Positions 1 through 7,880 of a stretch of 18,016 nucleotides of DNA are shown here, one piece after another (the stretch's first letter is position 1; the number at the start of each line of letters is the position of its first letter). The notes under the pieces were generated by a model. It saw nothing but the letters and a program-made list of their open reading frames with translations, was not told where the DNA came from and searched no databases. The stretch is taken from assembly GCA_964537965.1 (NCBI GenBank), contig CAZIDB010000088.1, positions 1-18,016 of the forward strand, in the 5' to 3' direction. The translations under genes and the position numbers were made by a program. This DNA comes from SURF-24 sp964537965 (GTDB taxonomy: Bacteria; Bacteroidota; Ignavibacteria; Ignavibacteriales; SURF-24).

Positions 1-744
1 CGTATCATCTTTACCGCCAAACGAACCGCCAAGCTCAGCCTGAACAATTCTTACTTTTACCAGCGGATAGTTAAGTACTGATGCGACAACTTTTCTGCAG
101 GTATACGGATTCTGTATGCTGCCGATAATTTTAATGCCTTTGTTTCCTTCCAAAGGAATTGCAATTACACATTCGGTTTCAATATATGCATGTTCTATAA
201 ACTGAGTTGTATAGGATTGCTCAATAATAAAATCGCTTTCGGCAAAACCTTTGTCAATATTACCTTTACGCAAAGGATGATGATTAACGAGATTTGATTT
301 TAACTCCGGATGAATGAGAACCGCGCCTTCCTCTAAAGCCAAAGCAGGATCAGTAAGTGCGGGAAGTTTTTCATATTTAATTTTTATCTGATGACGCAGC
401 TTCATCAGTTCATCTTCGTTTTCCCCGACAAGCATTGCAATGACATCACCTGCGGTTACAACTTTTTCATCACAGAAGATCGGCTGGTCATTTCTTATTA
501 TCCCGATTTTTTTAATTCCTTTTATATCGGAAGAATCTATAACAGTTTTAACAAGAGGATTATTTTGAACTGCGGTATAATCAACCGAAATAATTTTTGC
601 ATGAACTTCCGGAATGCGGATCATTATTCCGTAAAGCATATCCGGGAAAGAATAATCATCTGCGTACTTTGCTTTGCCGGTTACTTTTTCAAGTCCATCC
701 TGCCGGATAACCGGTTTGCCAACAATTGTAAATTTATCTGCCAT
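1..744 (-). CDS. Xanthine dehydrogenase/aldehyde oxidase-type molybdopterin subunit, N-terminal part (partial at left edge)
   Basis: This is the first 248 codons of a large molybdenum-hydroxylase subunit; the remainder lies beyond the left edge. Members of this family hydroxylate purines, aldehydes or other heterocycles at a Mo-pterin centre, with electrons passing to FeS and FAD subunits. The frame is open from an ATG at 744 to the edge. It begins MADKFTIVGKPVIRQDGLEKVTGKAKYADD in meaning: the typical opening in which the chain commits to a VTG-KA-YADD motif. Later motifs are EHAYIETE (about residues 180-187) and GGSFGGK (about 239-245), which is the family's signature near the cofactor. No clear Shine-Dalgarno is seen. 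The start is 19 bp after the hypD stop, so it is probably cotranscribed with hypD. The substrate cannot be told from this fragment. The allantoinase-like gene at 8,026 makes a purine plausible, but the neighbouring hydroxyproline genes do not require it. Confidence 0.9.
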   Translation of the reverse strand, partial: MADKFTIVGKPVIRQDGLEKVTGKAKYADDYSFPDMLYGIMIRIPEVHAKIISVDYTAVQNNPLVKTVIDSSDIKGIKKIGIIRNDQPIFCDEKVVTAGDVIAMLVGENEDELMKLRHQIKIKYEKLPALTDPALALEEGAVLIHPELKSNLVNHHPLRKGNIDKGFAESDFIIEQSYTTQFIEHAYIETECVIAIPLEGNKGIKIIGSIQNPYTCRKVVASVLNYPLVKVRIVQAELGGSFGGKDDT

Positions 745-763
745 CTATTTTTGGTAAAAATTC

Positions 764-3127
764 TTATATGCTTTCGTGTTCCGTTCTTCTTATTATTTCA
801 TTCTGAAGATCAATTCCAAGATCATTAAAGTAGTCACTATAGCCTGCAACACGCACAATTAAATCTCTGTACTTCTCCGGATGTTTTTGCGCATCGCGTA
901 AAGTATCTGCAGAAACAACATTAAACTGAATATGATGTCCATCCATTTTGAAATAGCTTCTTACAAGACTTGCAACTTTAGAGATTGCTTCATCGTCTTC
1001 GAAAAACTGTGGAGCAAATTTTTGATTTAGCAGTGTTCCGCCTGTCCTTATGTGATCGATCTTTGCAGCAGATTTAAGCACTGCAGTTGGTCCATTCACA
1101 TCAGCGCCCTGAACCGGTGATATACCTTCCGATAAAGGCTGGCGTGCATTTCTGCCATCTGGTGTTGCGTTAATTTTGCTTCCGAAATAAATGTGACAGG
1201 TTGTAGGCAGCATATTAATTCTGTATTTACCGCCTCGCTGGGTTGGTCTGCCATTCACTGAATCATAAAACAGATCAAAAATCTTTACAGCGTTATCATC
1301 TGCGTAGGAAAGATCGTTTCCCCACTTAGGAGTATTGTAAATAAGTTCATGCTGTAAATCGTCAAAGCCTTCAAAGTTATTATCCAGGGCAAGAATAAAA
1401 TCTTCGAGCGTAATTTTTTTCTTATCAAAAACCTGATGTTTAATTGCCGTTAAGCTGTCCGTTAAGGTACCAAGTCCAACACCCTGAATGTAACTTGTGT
1501 TATATCTAGTTCCGCCGGCATTGTAATCTTTACCGTTAACAATGCAGTCATCAATTAATATTGAAAGAAAGGGTACCGGCAGATAAGTGGCAAACATTTT
1601 TTCAATTATGTTGTTCCCGGCAATTTTTATATCAATAAAATATTTTAATTGTTTGTTGAATGCCTCAAGCAGATCATCAAATGAGTTGAAATCTTTTGGT
1701 TCGCCGGTCTTTAAACCAATTAACTTACCGGATTGCGAATCAACACCGTTGTGCAAAACAACATCAAGCACTTTAGTTAAATTGAAATAACCTGTCAGAA
1801 TATAACTTTCTGTACCGAACGCGCCTGTTTCCACGCAGCCGCTTGCTCCGCCGTTGCGTGCATCAACAATATTTTTCCCCTGGTTAACAAGCTCCTGTAC
1901 AATCGAATCAGTATTGAAAATTGACGGTTGACCAAATCCTGTTTTAACAATTTTGAGAGCGCGGTGCAAAAAGCTTTCAGGATTTTTCTTACTTATCTGA
2001 ACCATTGAACTTGGTTGAAGCAGTCGCATCTCTTCAATAACATCAAGTATAATATATGAAAGTTCGTTAACTGCATTTGAGCCGTCGGGTTTAACTCCGC
2101 CAAGGTTTATGAGCGCGAAATCAGTATATGTATTACTTTCCTGTGCTGTCACTCCAACTTTTGGTGGAGCGGGATGATTATTAAACTTAATCCAGAAAGC
2201 CTGAAGCAATTCAAGCGCTCTTTCTTTAGTTAACGTGCCCTCGGAAATTTCTTTTTGATAAAAAGGATAAAGATGCTGATCTAGTCTGCCGGGATTAAAT
2301 GAATCCCATGGATTTAATTCTGTTATAACTCCAAGATGAATGAACCAATAATATTGTAAGGCCTCCTGAAAAGTCTGCGGTGCATTTGCCGGAACACGCC
2401 TGCAAACAAAAGCTATATCTTCAAATTCTTTCTTCCTTTCAGGGTTAACTTCCTGCCTGGCAAGAGATTCTAATTTTTCAGCGTGTCTGTTCGCCAAAGA
2501 AATTATCGCATCGATGGAAATATCCATCGCTTTTAATTGTTCACGTTTATCAAATGCATCAGGGTCATTTGCAAAATCCAATTTATCAATTGCCGCTTTA
2601 ACTTCATTCTTAAGTTCAAGCATTCCCATTTTATAAATCTTATTTCCGCAGACAGTATGTCCCGGCGCCCTCTGCTCCTGGAACTCTGTAAACATTCCTG
2701 CCTCGTATGCGCTTAACCATTCCGGACTCATTTGCTTCATCATTCTTTCACGATGACTTTTTCCTTTCCAGAATGGAATAATTATTTCCTCATATGCTTT
2801 GCACGTTTCGTCATCAACTTTAAAGAAAACTTTTTCGCGTGAATTAAGAATATCAAGATCCTGAAGTGAATGAAGATTTACTTCGGGATAAGTTGGAGTT
2901 GCCTTTGGAGCCGGACCACGTTCACCAACAATTAGTTCATCATCAAGAATACAAATGCTTTTATTTTCCAGGACATATTTAAAACAAAGCGCACGCGTAA
3001 TTGGATAAGAATATTTTTGTAACGGTTCCGATTTGTAAAATTCAGTAACAAGTAAAGCTCTCTCAGCAGAAATCCTGTTTACTGCATTAAGGCTATGATC
3101 TCTTAACTTTTTTATTCTATCATTCAT
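764..3127 (-). CDS. hypD: Glycyl radical enzyme, trans-4-hydroxy-L-proline dehydratase
   Basis: This enzyme uses a protein radical to dehydrate trans-4-hydroxy-L-proline to pyrroline-5-carboxylate, which ProC can reduce to proline. The protein has 787 residues, essentially the length of the clostridial enzyme. The radical glycine is G762 in RVAGYSDYF, and the thiyl cysteine and base are C431 and E433 in SGCVETG. The substrate-pocket residues I recall for Clostridioides difficile HypD (F152, H160, D278, S334, F340, Y450, T645) all appear here at minus three: F149, H157, D275, S331, F337, Y447, T642. That constant offset separates it from choline, glycerol, isethionate and arylacetate enzymes of the same superfamily. 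The activase gene lies 23 bp upstream and the molybdenum-subunit gene 19 bp downstream. No proC is visible in the window. The enzyme is oxygen-sensitive, which implies anoxic growth. A close paralogue acting on another hydroxylated proline remains possible. Confidence 0.9.
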   Translation of the reverse strand: MNDRIKKLRDHSLNAVNRISAERALLVTEFYKSEPLQKYSYPITRALCFKYVLENKSICILDDELIVGERGPAPKATPTYPEVNLHSLQDLDILNSREKVFFKVDDETCKAYEEIIIPFWKGKSHRERMMKQMSPEWLSAYEAGMFTEFQEQRAPGHTVCGNKIYKMGMLELKNEVKAAIDKLDFANDPDAFDKREQLKAMDISIDAIISLANRHAEKLESLARQEVNPERKKEFEDIAFVCRRVPANAPQTFQEALQYYWFIHLGVITELNPWDSFNPGRLDQHLYPFYQKEISEGTLTKERALELLQAFWIKFNNHPAPPKVGVTAQESNTYTDFALINLGGVKPDGSNAVNELSYIILDVIEEMRLLQPSSMVQISKKNPESFLHRALKIVKTGFGQPSIFNTDSIVQELVNQGKNIVDARNGGASGCVETGAFGTESYILTGYFNLTKVLDVVLHNGVDSQSGKLIGLKTGEPKDFNSFDDLLEAFNKQLKYFIDIKIAGNNIIEKMFATYLPVPFLSILIDDCIVNGKDYNAGGTRYNTSYIQGVGLGTLTDSLTAIKHQVFDKKKITLEDFILALDNNFEGFDDLQHELIYNTPKWGNDLSYADDNAVKIFDLFYDSVNGRPTQRGGKYRINMLPTTCHIYFGSKINATPDGRNARQPLSEGISPVQGADVNGPTAVLKSAAKIDHIRTGGTLLNQKFAPQFFEDDEAISKVASLVRSYFKMDGHHIQFNVVSADTLRDAQKHPEKYRDLIVRVAGYSDYFNDLGIDLQNEIIRRTEHESI

Positions 3128-3150
3128 TGCGGATAACCTAAGGGAAACTT

Positions 3151-3963
3151 TTAATTAACTATTTTAACTCTGATGCCGGCCGCTTCAAATGTTTCTTTTA
3201 ATCCTGATAAATCTTCTTTTTTTGTATTTGGAATATCGGGCATTTCATATTTCTTTCCAAGTCGCTGGCATTTCGTTTTTGCAAGATTATGATACCTGAG
3301 CAGGTTTAGCTCTTCGAAATTAATAGTTTTAAGGAATGCCATCATATCATTTACATTTGTTTCATCATCATTATAGCCGGGAATGACCGGAAAGCGGATA
3401 AAAATTTTACTTTGATTTTCAGAAAGTATTTTGAGATTACTAAGAATTGCATCGTTGGAAACGCCTGTAAATTCAATATGCTTTTCAGTATTGATTATTT
3501 TCAAATCGAAAAGAAATATATCCGGCAGATTAATAATTTTTTTAAATGTATCTTCCTCTTTAAATCCGCATGTATCAACCGCTGTATGAATGCCTTTTGT
3601 CTTTAGAATTTTCAGAACTTCCACAAGAAAATCAATCTGAAGCAAAGGTTCACCGCCTGAAAAGGTTACTCCTCCGCCCGATTCCTCAAAAAAGATCTGG
3701 TCCTTTTCAATTTCTGCAATTAACTGTTCAACTGAATATTCATTTCCGATTATTTCTTCTGTAACAAATTGTTTATCTCCAACCCTGTTTTCTTTAATTA
3801 ATTTTTCCGGTTCAGGATTTTTGCTTTCAGGGTTATGACACCACAGGCAATTAAGCGGGCAGCCTTTAAAGAAAACAGTTGTACGGATTCCGGGTCCGTC
3901 GTGAACAGTAAATCGTTTTATATCGTAAATGAGAGCTTTCATATTTTCTATAGCCTTACGCAT
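3151..3963 (-). CDS. hypE: Radical-SAM glycyl radical enzyme activase (HypE-like)
   Basis: This protein installs the glycyl radical on the HypD-like partner encoded 23 bp downstream, using a [4Fe-4S] cluster and S-adenosylmethionine. The CX3CX2C cluster motif is C35, C39 and C42 in GCPLNCLWCHNPES, preceded by the family's HDGPGIRTTVFFKG. The SAM-binding GGEP follows at about residues 102-105. The 270-residue chain has only two further cysteines (VDTCG and KTKCQ). It therefore lacks the cysteine-rich ferredoxin-like insert that many non-PFL glycyl-radical activases carry after the first motif, and is built more like the compact PFL activase. The ATG at 3963 has no obvious Shine-Dalgarno. An in-frame ATG at 3942 (MKALIYDIKRF) is an equally credible start with AAGG upstream. 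Partner assignment rests on adjacency. Confidence 0.9.
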   Translation of the reverse strand: MRKAIENMKALIYDIKRFTVHDGPGIRTTVFFKGCPLNCLWCHNPESKNPEPEKLIKENRVGDKQFVTEEIIGNEYSVEQLIAEIEKDQIFFEESGGGVTFSGGEPLLQIDFLVEVLKILKTKGIHTAVDTCGFKEEDTFKKIINLPDIFLFDLKIINTEKHIEFTGVSNDAILSNLKILSENQSKIFIRFPVIPGYNDDETNVNDMMAFLKTINFEELNLLRYHNLAKTKCQRLGKKYEMPDIPNTKKEDLSGLKETFEAAGIRVKIVN

Positions 3964-4017
3964 TTAACGTAACACATAATGCATAACAATAAATTATTTT
4001 CTGCTTAATCATAATAT

Positions 4018-5151
4018 TTATAATCTCTCAAGCCATCTTTCAAAGAAGACGTCATAAATTTCATAACTTCCGTTTTCCTTATAAATAATTTCTTTAGAAA
4101 TTAAAGCCATAACCCCGGTTTTAACTGAGCTCGGAGTATTCAGTCTGTGCTTGCTTATAAATTCTTTGGAAGTAATCATTTTAACGCTTCCCTCTTTTGC
4201 AATCGCGCGCAACAAATTCCATTGGTATTCGGTAAATAAGTTTCTGAAATTATAATAAAGTGTTTCATTTTCAATTAATATTTCAAGAAGAATTTCTTTT
4301 ATATCTTCCAAAGAGTAGCAACTTTTACCCTTGCTGAATATTTTATTAAATACATATTGAGTGTAATATGTATATTTCTTTGTCCATTCTAAAACATATG
4401 AAAGAGAGTCCAAGGTAATATCAATTTTGCCTTTCTTAAATAAGCCGGTCGCAAATTTCAAATAATCATCAGCATCAATTTTTTCCAGATGAAGGAGTTC
4501 AGTGCTTTGATAGAAAGGTCTGTTTTTTGTTCCAAACATAGATAAGAGCATATGTTTTTGACTGCCGGCAAAAACAAATGTGGCGTTTTTTGTTTTTTGT
4601 ATATGTGTGCGGAGTAGAGCTTCAACATTCTTTTCAGGGTAATTCAGAATTTGCTGGAATTCATCGATGGCAAACAGGTATCGTTTTTTCTGCTGTTGTA
4701 TAAATTCGAAAAGTTGTCCAACAGATATAAATGCTTCCTTTTCATCTTTTAATTCAAATTGAATAACAGGCTGACCGGTAAGTGAATCATAGGTAAGGTT
4801 CATCCGGATACCGGAGAATATTTTGCCTATGGTTTTAAGCAGCTGTTCCGGCTTAGATCTACTTTTAACAATTACTTCCTTGGCAAGAACATTCACAAAA
4901 TCATTCAGATTGGTAGTCGGGAAAATATCTATATAGATGATGTTATACTTACCGCTTGTATTTATAATCTGATTGAGAGCATGATGGATAAGCATGGTTT
5001 TGCCTATCCTTCTGAGAGAGTAAATTGTAAGGTTCCTGTTGTTCTTCAGTGCGGTTATAATCCGCTCTGTTTCCTTTTCCCTGTTACAGAATAATTCAGG
5101 TGAATGATAACCACTCAAAACGAAAGGATTTGATATGTCGTTTTTCTTCAT
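4018..5151 (-). CDS. AAA-type ATPase with C-terminal winged helix (PF01637-like)
   Basis: This 377-residue protein belongs to the archaeal-type ATPase family. It starts with the characteristic FCNREKE segment (21-27). The nucleotide-binding loop SLRRIGKT lies at about 45-52; it lacks the usual first glycine, as is common in this family. Walker B is YLFAIDEFQQI (158-168) and a sensor-like strand is FVFAGSQ (192-198). The last 90 or so residues look like a winged-helix module (EYQWNLLRAIAKEG, then TPSSVKTGVMALISKEII). Such proteins are often multi-copy and of unknown role; some behave like toxin-system or mobile accessory genes. The gene sits between the nucleotidyltransferase and the activase with no functional link to either. 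It has a 12-bp inverted repeat immediately upstream and a 9-bp direct repeat on each side. No Shine-Dalgarno is visible before the ATG. Its biochemical role is unknown. Confidence 0.85.
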   Translation of the reverse strand: MKKNDISNPFVLSGYHSPELFCNREKETERIITALKNNRNLTIYSLRRIGKTMLIHHALNQIINTSGKYNIIYIDIFPTTNLNDFVNVLAKEVIVKSRSKPEQLLKTIGKIFSGIRMNLTYDSLTGQPVIQFELKDEKEAFISVGQLFEFIQQQKKRYLFAIDEFQQILNYPEKNVEALLRTHIQKTKNATFVFAGSQKHMLLSMFGTKNRPFYQSTELLHLEKIDADDYLKFATGLFKKGKIDITLDSLSYVLEWTKKYTYYTQYVFNKIFSKGKSCYSLEDIKEILLEILIENETLYYNFRNLFTEYQWNLLRAIAKEGSVKMITSKEFISKHRLNTPSSVKTGVMALISKEIIYKENGSYEIYDVFFERWLERL

Positions 5152-5163
5152 AAAAATATTACG

Positions 5164-5193
5164 TTTATTACGTAACGTAACTTACGTAATAAA
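5164..5193. promoter_or_regulatory. 12-bp perfect inverted repeat before the ATPase gene (operator or hairpin)
   Basis: TTTATTACGTAA (5164-5175) and TTACGTAATAAA (5182-5193) are exact inverted copies around the 6-base spacer CGTAAC. The element ends 13 bp before the ATPase start codon. No clean T-run follows it in the minus direction, so a regulator-binding site or an mRNA leader hairpin seems likelier than a terminator for the nucleotidyltransferase gene. Confidence 0.6.
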
Positions 5194-5203
5194 ATGAGAG
5201 TGG

Positions 5204-5935
5204 TCAAGCACCCGCACTGTTGAATATCTTTTCTGCCTTCTCCAGGCTTTCCACTTTTCCTAAATCCTGCCAGTAAGTTTCATCATGGTTGAACGCAGTG
5301 ATTTTTTCTTTTGCCGCAATGCTTAGATAAAAATTAATTATTGAAAAAACTTTTTCTTCCGGCATCAGACTGAAGATGCGTGGGTTGACAACCTGTATTC
5401 CACTATAAGCAAGTTGATGTACTTGTGAATTTGTTTCTCTTGCATTCTTTACTTCACCCGTTTTAATATTCTGCCATCCGTAAATTAAATTTTCATCATC
5501 AACCAGAAGATAACGTTGTGTGCTTCTGTTCCTAACCGCAAGTGTTGCAATTGAATTTGACAACCGGTGGAATGAATACATCTTTTGTAAATCTATATCG
5601 GAAAGTATATCAACATTATAAACCAGAAATGGTTTATCGTCATCAAAAAACCATGATGCTTTTTTTAATCCGCCGCCGGTATCAAGCAGTAAATCTCTTT
5701 CATCAGAAATTTCAATTCTGATTCCAAAATTGTTTTTGCTCTTCAGGAAATCAATTATCATATCAGCAAAGTGATGAACATTTACAATGATTTCATCAAA
5801 GCCGGAGTTTTTTAATTTGTTAATCGCAATCTCAAGCAACGGAGTGTTCTTTACTTTTACCAAAGCTTTTGGTTTTGCATCAGTAAGAGGTTTAAGACGC
5901 GTGCCTAATCCGGCAGCAAAAATCATCGCCCTCAT
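5204..5935 (-). CDS. MurU-like sugar-1-phosphate nucleotidyltransferase
   Basis: This 243-residue enzyme joins a nucleotide to a sugar 1-phosphate. The N-terminal signature AMIFAAGLGTRLKPLT (3-18), followed by KPKAL, is the nucleotide-binding loop of the family. DTGGGL and the acidic YNVDIL supply the sugar and metal sites. Its size and layout resemble MurU, which makes UDP-MurNAc from MurNAc-1-phosphate. The nearby AmgK-like kinase fusion supports that role, since AmgK and MurU act in sequence in Pseudomonas cell-wall recycling. Mannose- or glucose-1-phosphate transferases are alternatives. The start at 5935 lies inside a palindromic repeat; MRAMIFAAG resembles the usual MKAMIFAAG opening, so this start is credible, with the ATG at 5926 as the alternative. 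Confidence 0.8.
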   Translation of the reverse strand: MRAMIFAAGLGTRLKPLTDAKPKALVKVKNTPLLEIAINKLKNSGFDEIIVNVHHFADMIIDFLKSKNNFGIRIEISDERDLLLDTGGGLKKASWFFDDDKPFLVYNVDILSDIDLQKMYSFHRLSNSIATLAVRNRSTQRYLLVDDENLIYGWQNIKTGEVKNARETNSQVHQLAYSGIQVVNPRIFSLMPEEKVFSIINFYLSIAAKEKITAFNHDETYWQDLGKVESLEKAEKIFNSAGA

Positions 5936-5999
5936 TCCTCGACTCCGCTCGGAATGACCTCGACTCCGCTCGGAATGACCTCGACTCCGCTCGGAATGA
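5933..5999. repeat. Triplicated 21-bp REP-like palindromic repeat at a start codon
   Basis: The unit cctcgactccgctcggaatga occurs three times without change at 5937-5957, 5958-5978 and 5979-5999. Together with CATT at 5933-5936, the first unit completes an inverted repeat CATTCC...GGAATG whose left arm contains the start codon of the nucleotidyltransferase gene (ATG at 5935). On the coding strand the unit also places GAGG just before that ATG. It shares the core tcgact[a/c]cgctcgg with the element at 6409-6430. Confidence 0.85.
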
Positions 6000-6078
6000 A
6001 TTCAATACTAAATATGGATATATATAAATACTTAAGTCTATTAAATGATTTCATTCTTTTAACGAATTAAAAAAATTT

Positions 6079-6399
6079 TTAAAGTAACTCTTTATTAAAA
6101 TATTTTGAGCTGGTTTCATTTTTACATTTGGCCAACTCATGCAATAAATCAAAGTCGCCTTTAATTAAAGCTTCCTTTTTCTTTTTACTCCAATTCTTGA
6201 TCTGATGCTCCAATCTGAATGCTTCATTATAATTATCCAACTCTAAAGAATAAACCAAATCAACCGGTAACCTTGAATGTGTATAACTATCCGGAAAATA
6301 TCCGGTTTGATGTTCTGCAATTCTTTTCTTTAAATCAGTAGTAGAACCGGTATAAAAACTTTTATCTGCACATTTTAATATATAAATCCATGCACACAT
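6079..6399 (-). CDS. GIY-YIG nuclease domain protein (UPF0213-like)
   Basis: This 106-residue protein is little more than a GIY-YIG domain: WIYILKC (4-10), then SFYTGSTTDLKKRIAEHQTG with the YTG and the catalytic-type arginine (R26). The EAFRLEHQIKNWSKKKKEALI segment carries the conserved glutamate (E63). Family members are structure-specific nucleases or uncharacterised YhbQ-like proteins, so a DNA-processing role is possible but unproven. The ATG is immediately adjacent to the TAA of the upstream fusion gene with no spacer, so translation is probably coupled. No strong Shine-Dalgarno is present. The C-terminus (about 85-106) is poorly conserved in appearance. Confidence 0.8.
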   Translation of the reverse strand: MCAWIYILKCADKSFYTGSTTDLKKRIAEHQTGYFPDSYTHSRLPVDLVYSLELDNYNEAFRLEHQIKNWSKKKKEALIKGDFDLLHELAKCKNETSSKYFNKELL

Positions 6400-7848
6400 T
6401 TATTTCTCGTCCCGAGCGTAGTCGAGGGACAATTCACGATGATTAAGGATAACTTTTATATCTGAGGTTTTGTTTAAATGATCTGCTAATTTTTCTGCGC
6501 AATAAACGGAGCGATGCTGCCCACCGGTACAACCAAAGCTTACCATCAAATCTGTAAAAGATCTTTCTCTATAATTTTTCACTGTTCTGTCAACAAGCGA
6601 ATACACATCATTCAAAAACTGTTCAACGTCCGATTCCTTTTCAAGGAATTCTATTACGTTCTGATCTTTGCCGGTAAAGGATTTGAATTGATCATATCTG
6701 CCGGGATTATGCAGGCCGCGGCAATCAAATACAAATCCGCCGCCATTGCCTGTTTTATCTTCAGGAATTCCTTTTCTGTATGAAAAACTATTTATTGTAA
6801 CCGTAAGAGCATAGGCCTGTTTTGTTGAGGCATATTTCTGCAGTTCTTCTGAATTTATTGTTCGTTCAAGAACTGACAAGAGTGTTGGAAGTTTTACAGG
6901 AAGATTAACATTGTTTAGTATCCAATCAAGATTTTTTAATGCGTAAGGAATGCTCTTAAGGAAATGTTCTTTACGTTCATAAAAACCCCGGTAACCGTAA
7001 GCGCCCATCGCCTGAAGAATTCTTATTAGTACAAATCCGAAATAGTGCTCCGTAAATTCCTTTTCATTGATTGGAATAATCCTCTTAACTACTTCAATGT
7101 AATGCTTAAGAAACTCTTCTCTTAAGTGTTGAGGAATATCTGCTTTAGCATCATAAAGAAGAGAAGCAAGATCATAATGAAGAGCGCCTTTTCTTCCGCC
7201 CTGGAAATCTATAAAATACGGTTCACCTTCATACAGCATTACATTTCTTGATTGAAAATCCCTGTAAAGAAAATATTCGCCATCCGCCTTAAGAAGGTAA
7301 TCGCAGAATAACTGGAAATCATCTTCAAGATGCTGCTCATCGAACGGAACCTTGGCAAGCTTAAGAAAATAATATTTAAAATAATTCAGGTCCCACATCA
7401 TTGATTGCCTGTCAAATCTTGAGCGTGGGTAACAAACTGAAAAATCAAGATCTTTAGCGGCATTAACCTGGAATTGCGGAAGCTGTTCAATTACTTTCTT
7501 ATAAAGCGAAACAGCTTCAGACGGAAATTCACCTCCGTTTCTTTTTGAAGTTAAAAATGAAAATAACGTAGTATCGCCAAGGTCTTGTAATAAATAAACA
7601 TCTTTCCCGGAATCCTCTGCGTACACTTTTGGTACTCTTAATCCTTTTGATAAGAAATGCCTGCATAAAGTAAGGAACGCAATGTTTTCTCTTTTATCTG
7701 AATTGTGAGCACCTATGGAAGTGCCGGACTTCCCGAACAATCTATAATAAGTTCTTGATGAGCCGGACGGGGGTAAAGGAGTTACTGTTAAAGCTTCCTC
7801 TCCGCTCCATTCTTTAAACATTTCTGCTAATCTTTTTTCGTTCTTCAT
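6400..7848 (-). CDS. AmgK-like sugar kinase fused to a RapZ C-terminal domain
   Basis: This is a two-domain protein of 482 residues from the ATG at 7848. Residues 1 to about 330 form an aminoglycoside-phosphotransferase-like kinase. The catalytic loop is LYRDFQSRNVML (about 194-205) and the metal-binding motif is YFIDFQGGRKG (about 211-221). AmgK, the anomeric MurNAc/GlcNAc kinase of cell-wall recycling, has a closely similar loop. From about 347 onward the chain matches the RapZ C-terminal domain: FDCRGLHNPGR (about 374-384) and SFGCTGGQHRSVY (about 437-449). In E. coli RapZ this domain senses glucosamine-6-phosphate and guides RNase E to a small RNA; here the ATP-binding N-domain of RapZ is absent. 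The MurU-like gene two positions downstream fits sugar recycling. The start was chosen because AAAGGATC precedes it and because the longer TTG/ATG-free extension runs into a palindromic repeat. The last residues (SLDYARDEK) are encoded by another repeat. Confidence 0.85.
   Translation of the reverse strand: MKNEKRLAEMFKEWSGEEALTVTPLPPSGSSRTYYRLFGKSGTSIGAHNSDKRENIAFLTLCRHFLSKGLRVPKVYAEDSGKDVYLLQDLGDTTLFSFLTSKRNGGEFPSEAVSLYKKVIEQLPQFQVNAAKDLDFSVCYPRSRFDRQSMMWDLNYFKYYFLKLAKVPFDEQHLEDDFQLFCDYLLKADGEYFLYRDFQSRNVMLYEGEPYFIDFQGGRKGALHYDLASLLYDAKADIPQHLREEFLKHYIEVVKRIIPINEKEFTEHYFGFVLIRILQAMGAYGYRGFYERKEHFLKSIPYALKNLDWILNNVNLPVKLPTLLSVLERTINSEELQKYASTKQAYALTVTINSFSYRKGIPEDKTGNGGGFVFDCRGLHNPGRYDQFKSFTGKDQNVIEFLEKESDVEQFLNDVYSLVDRTVKNYRERSFTDLMVSFGCTGGQHRSVYCAEKLADHLNKTSDIKVILNHRELSLDYARDEK
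6409..6430. repeat. REP-like palindrome inside the 3' end of the kinase-RapZ gene
   Basis: GTCCC and GGGAC enclose gagcgtagtcga. The core is the same as in the triplicate at 5937-5999 with one base changed. Read on the minus strand, it encodes the LSLDYARD part of the protein's C-terminal tail, 9 bases before the stop. This makes it a repeat that landed in, and now contributes, coding sequence. Confidence 0.7.
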
Positions 7849-7880
7849 TTGATCCTTTAAATTTTTCTTGCTCTTACTCC

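Noticed and set aside
391..828. Plus-strand open frame of 145 codons opposite the molybdenum-subunit and hypD ends
   Set aside because: It overlaps two confidently assigned minus-strand genes and its product has no recognisable motif; it is an antisense shadow.
5937..5999. CRISPR-like array
   Set aside because: The three 21-bp units are strictly contiguous with no spacers, and no cas gene is near.
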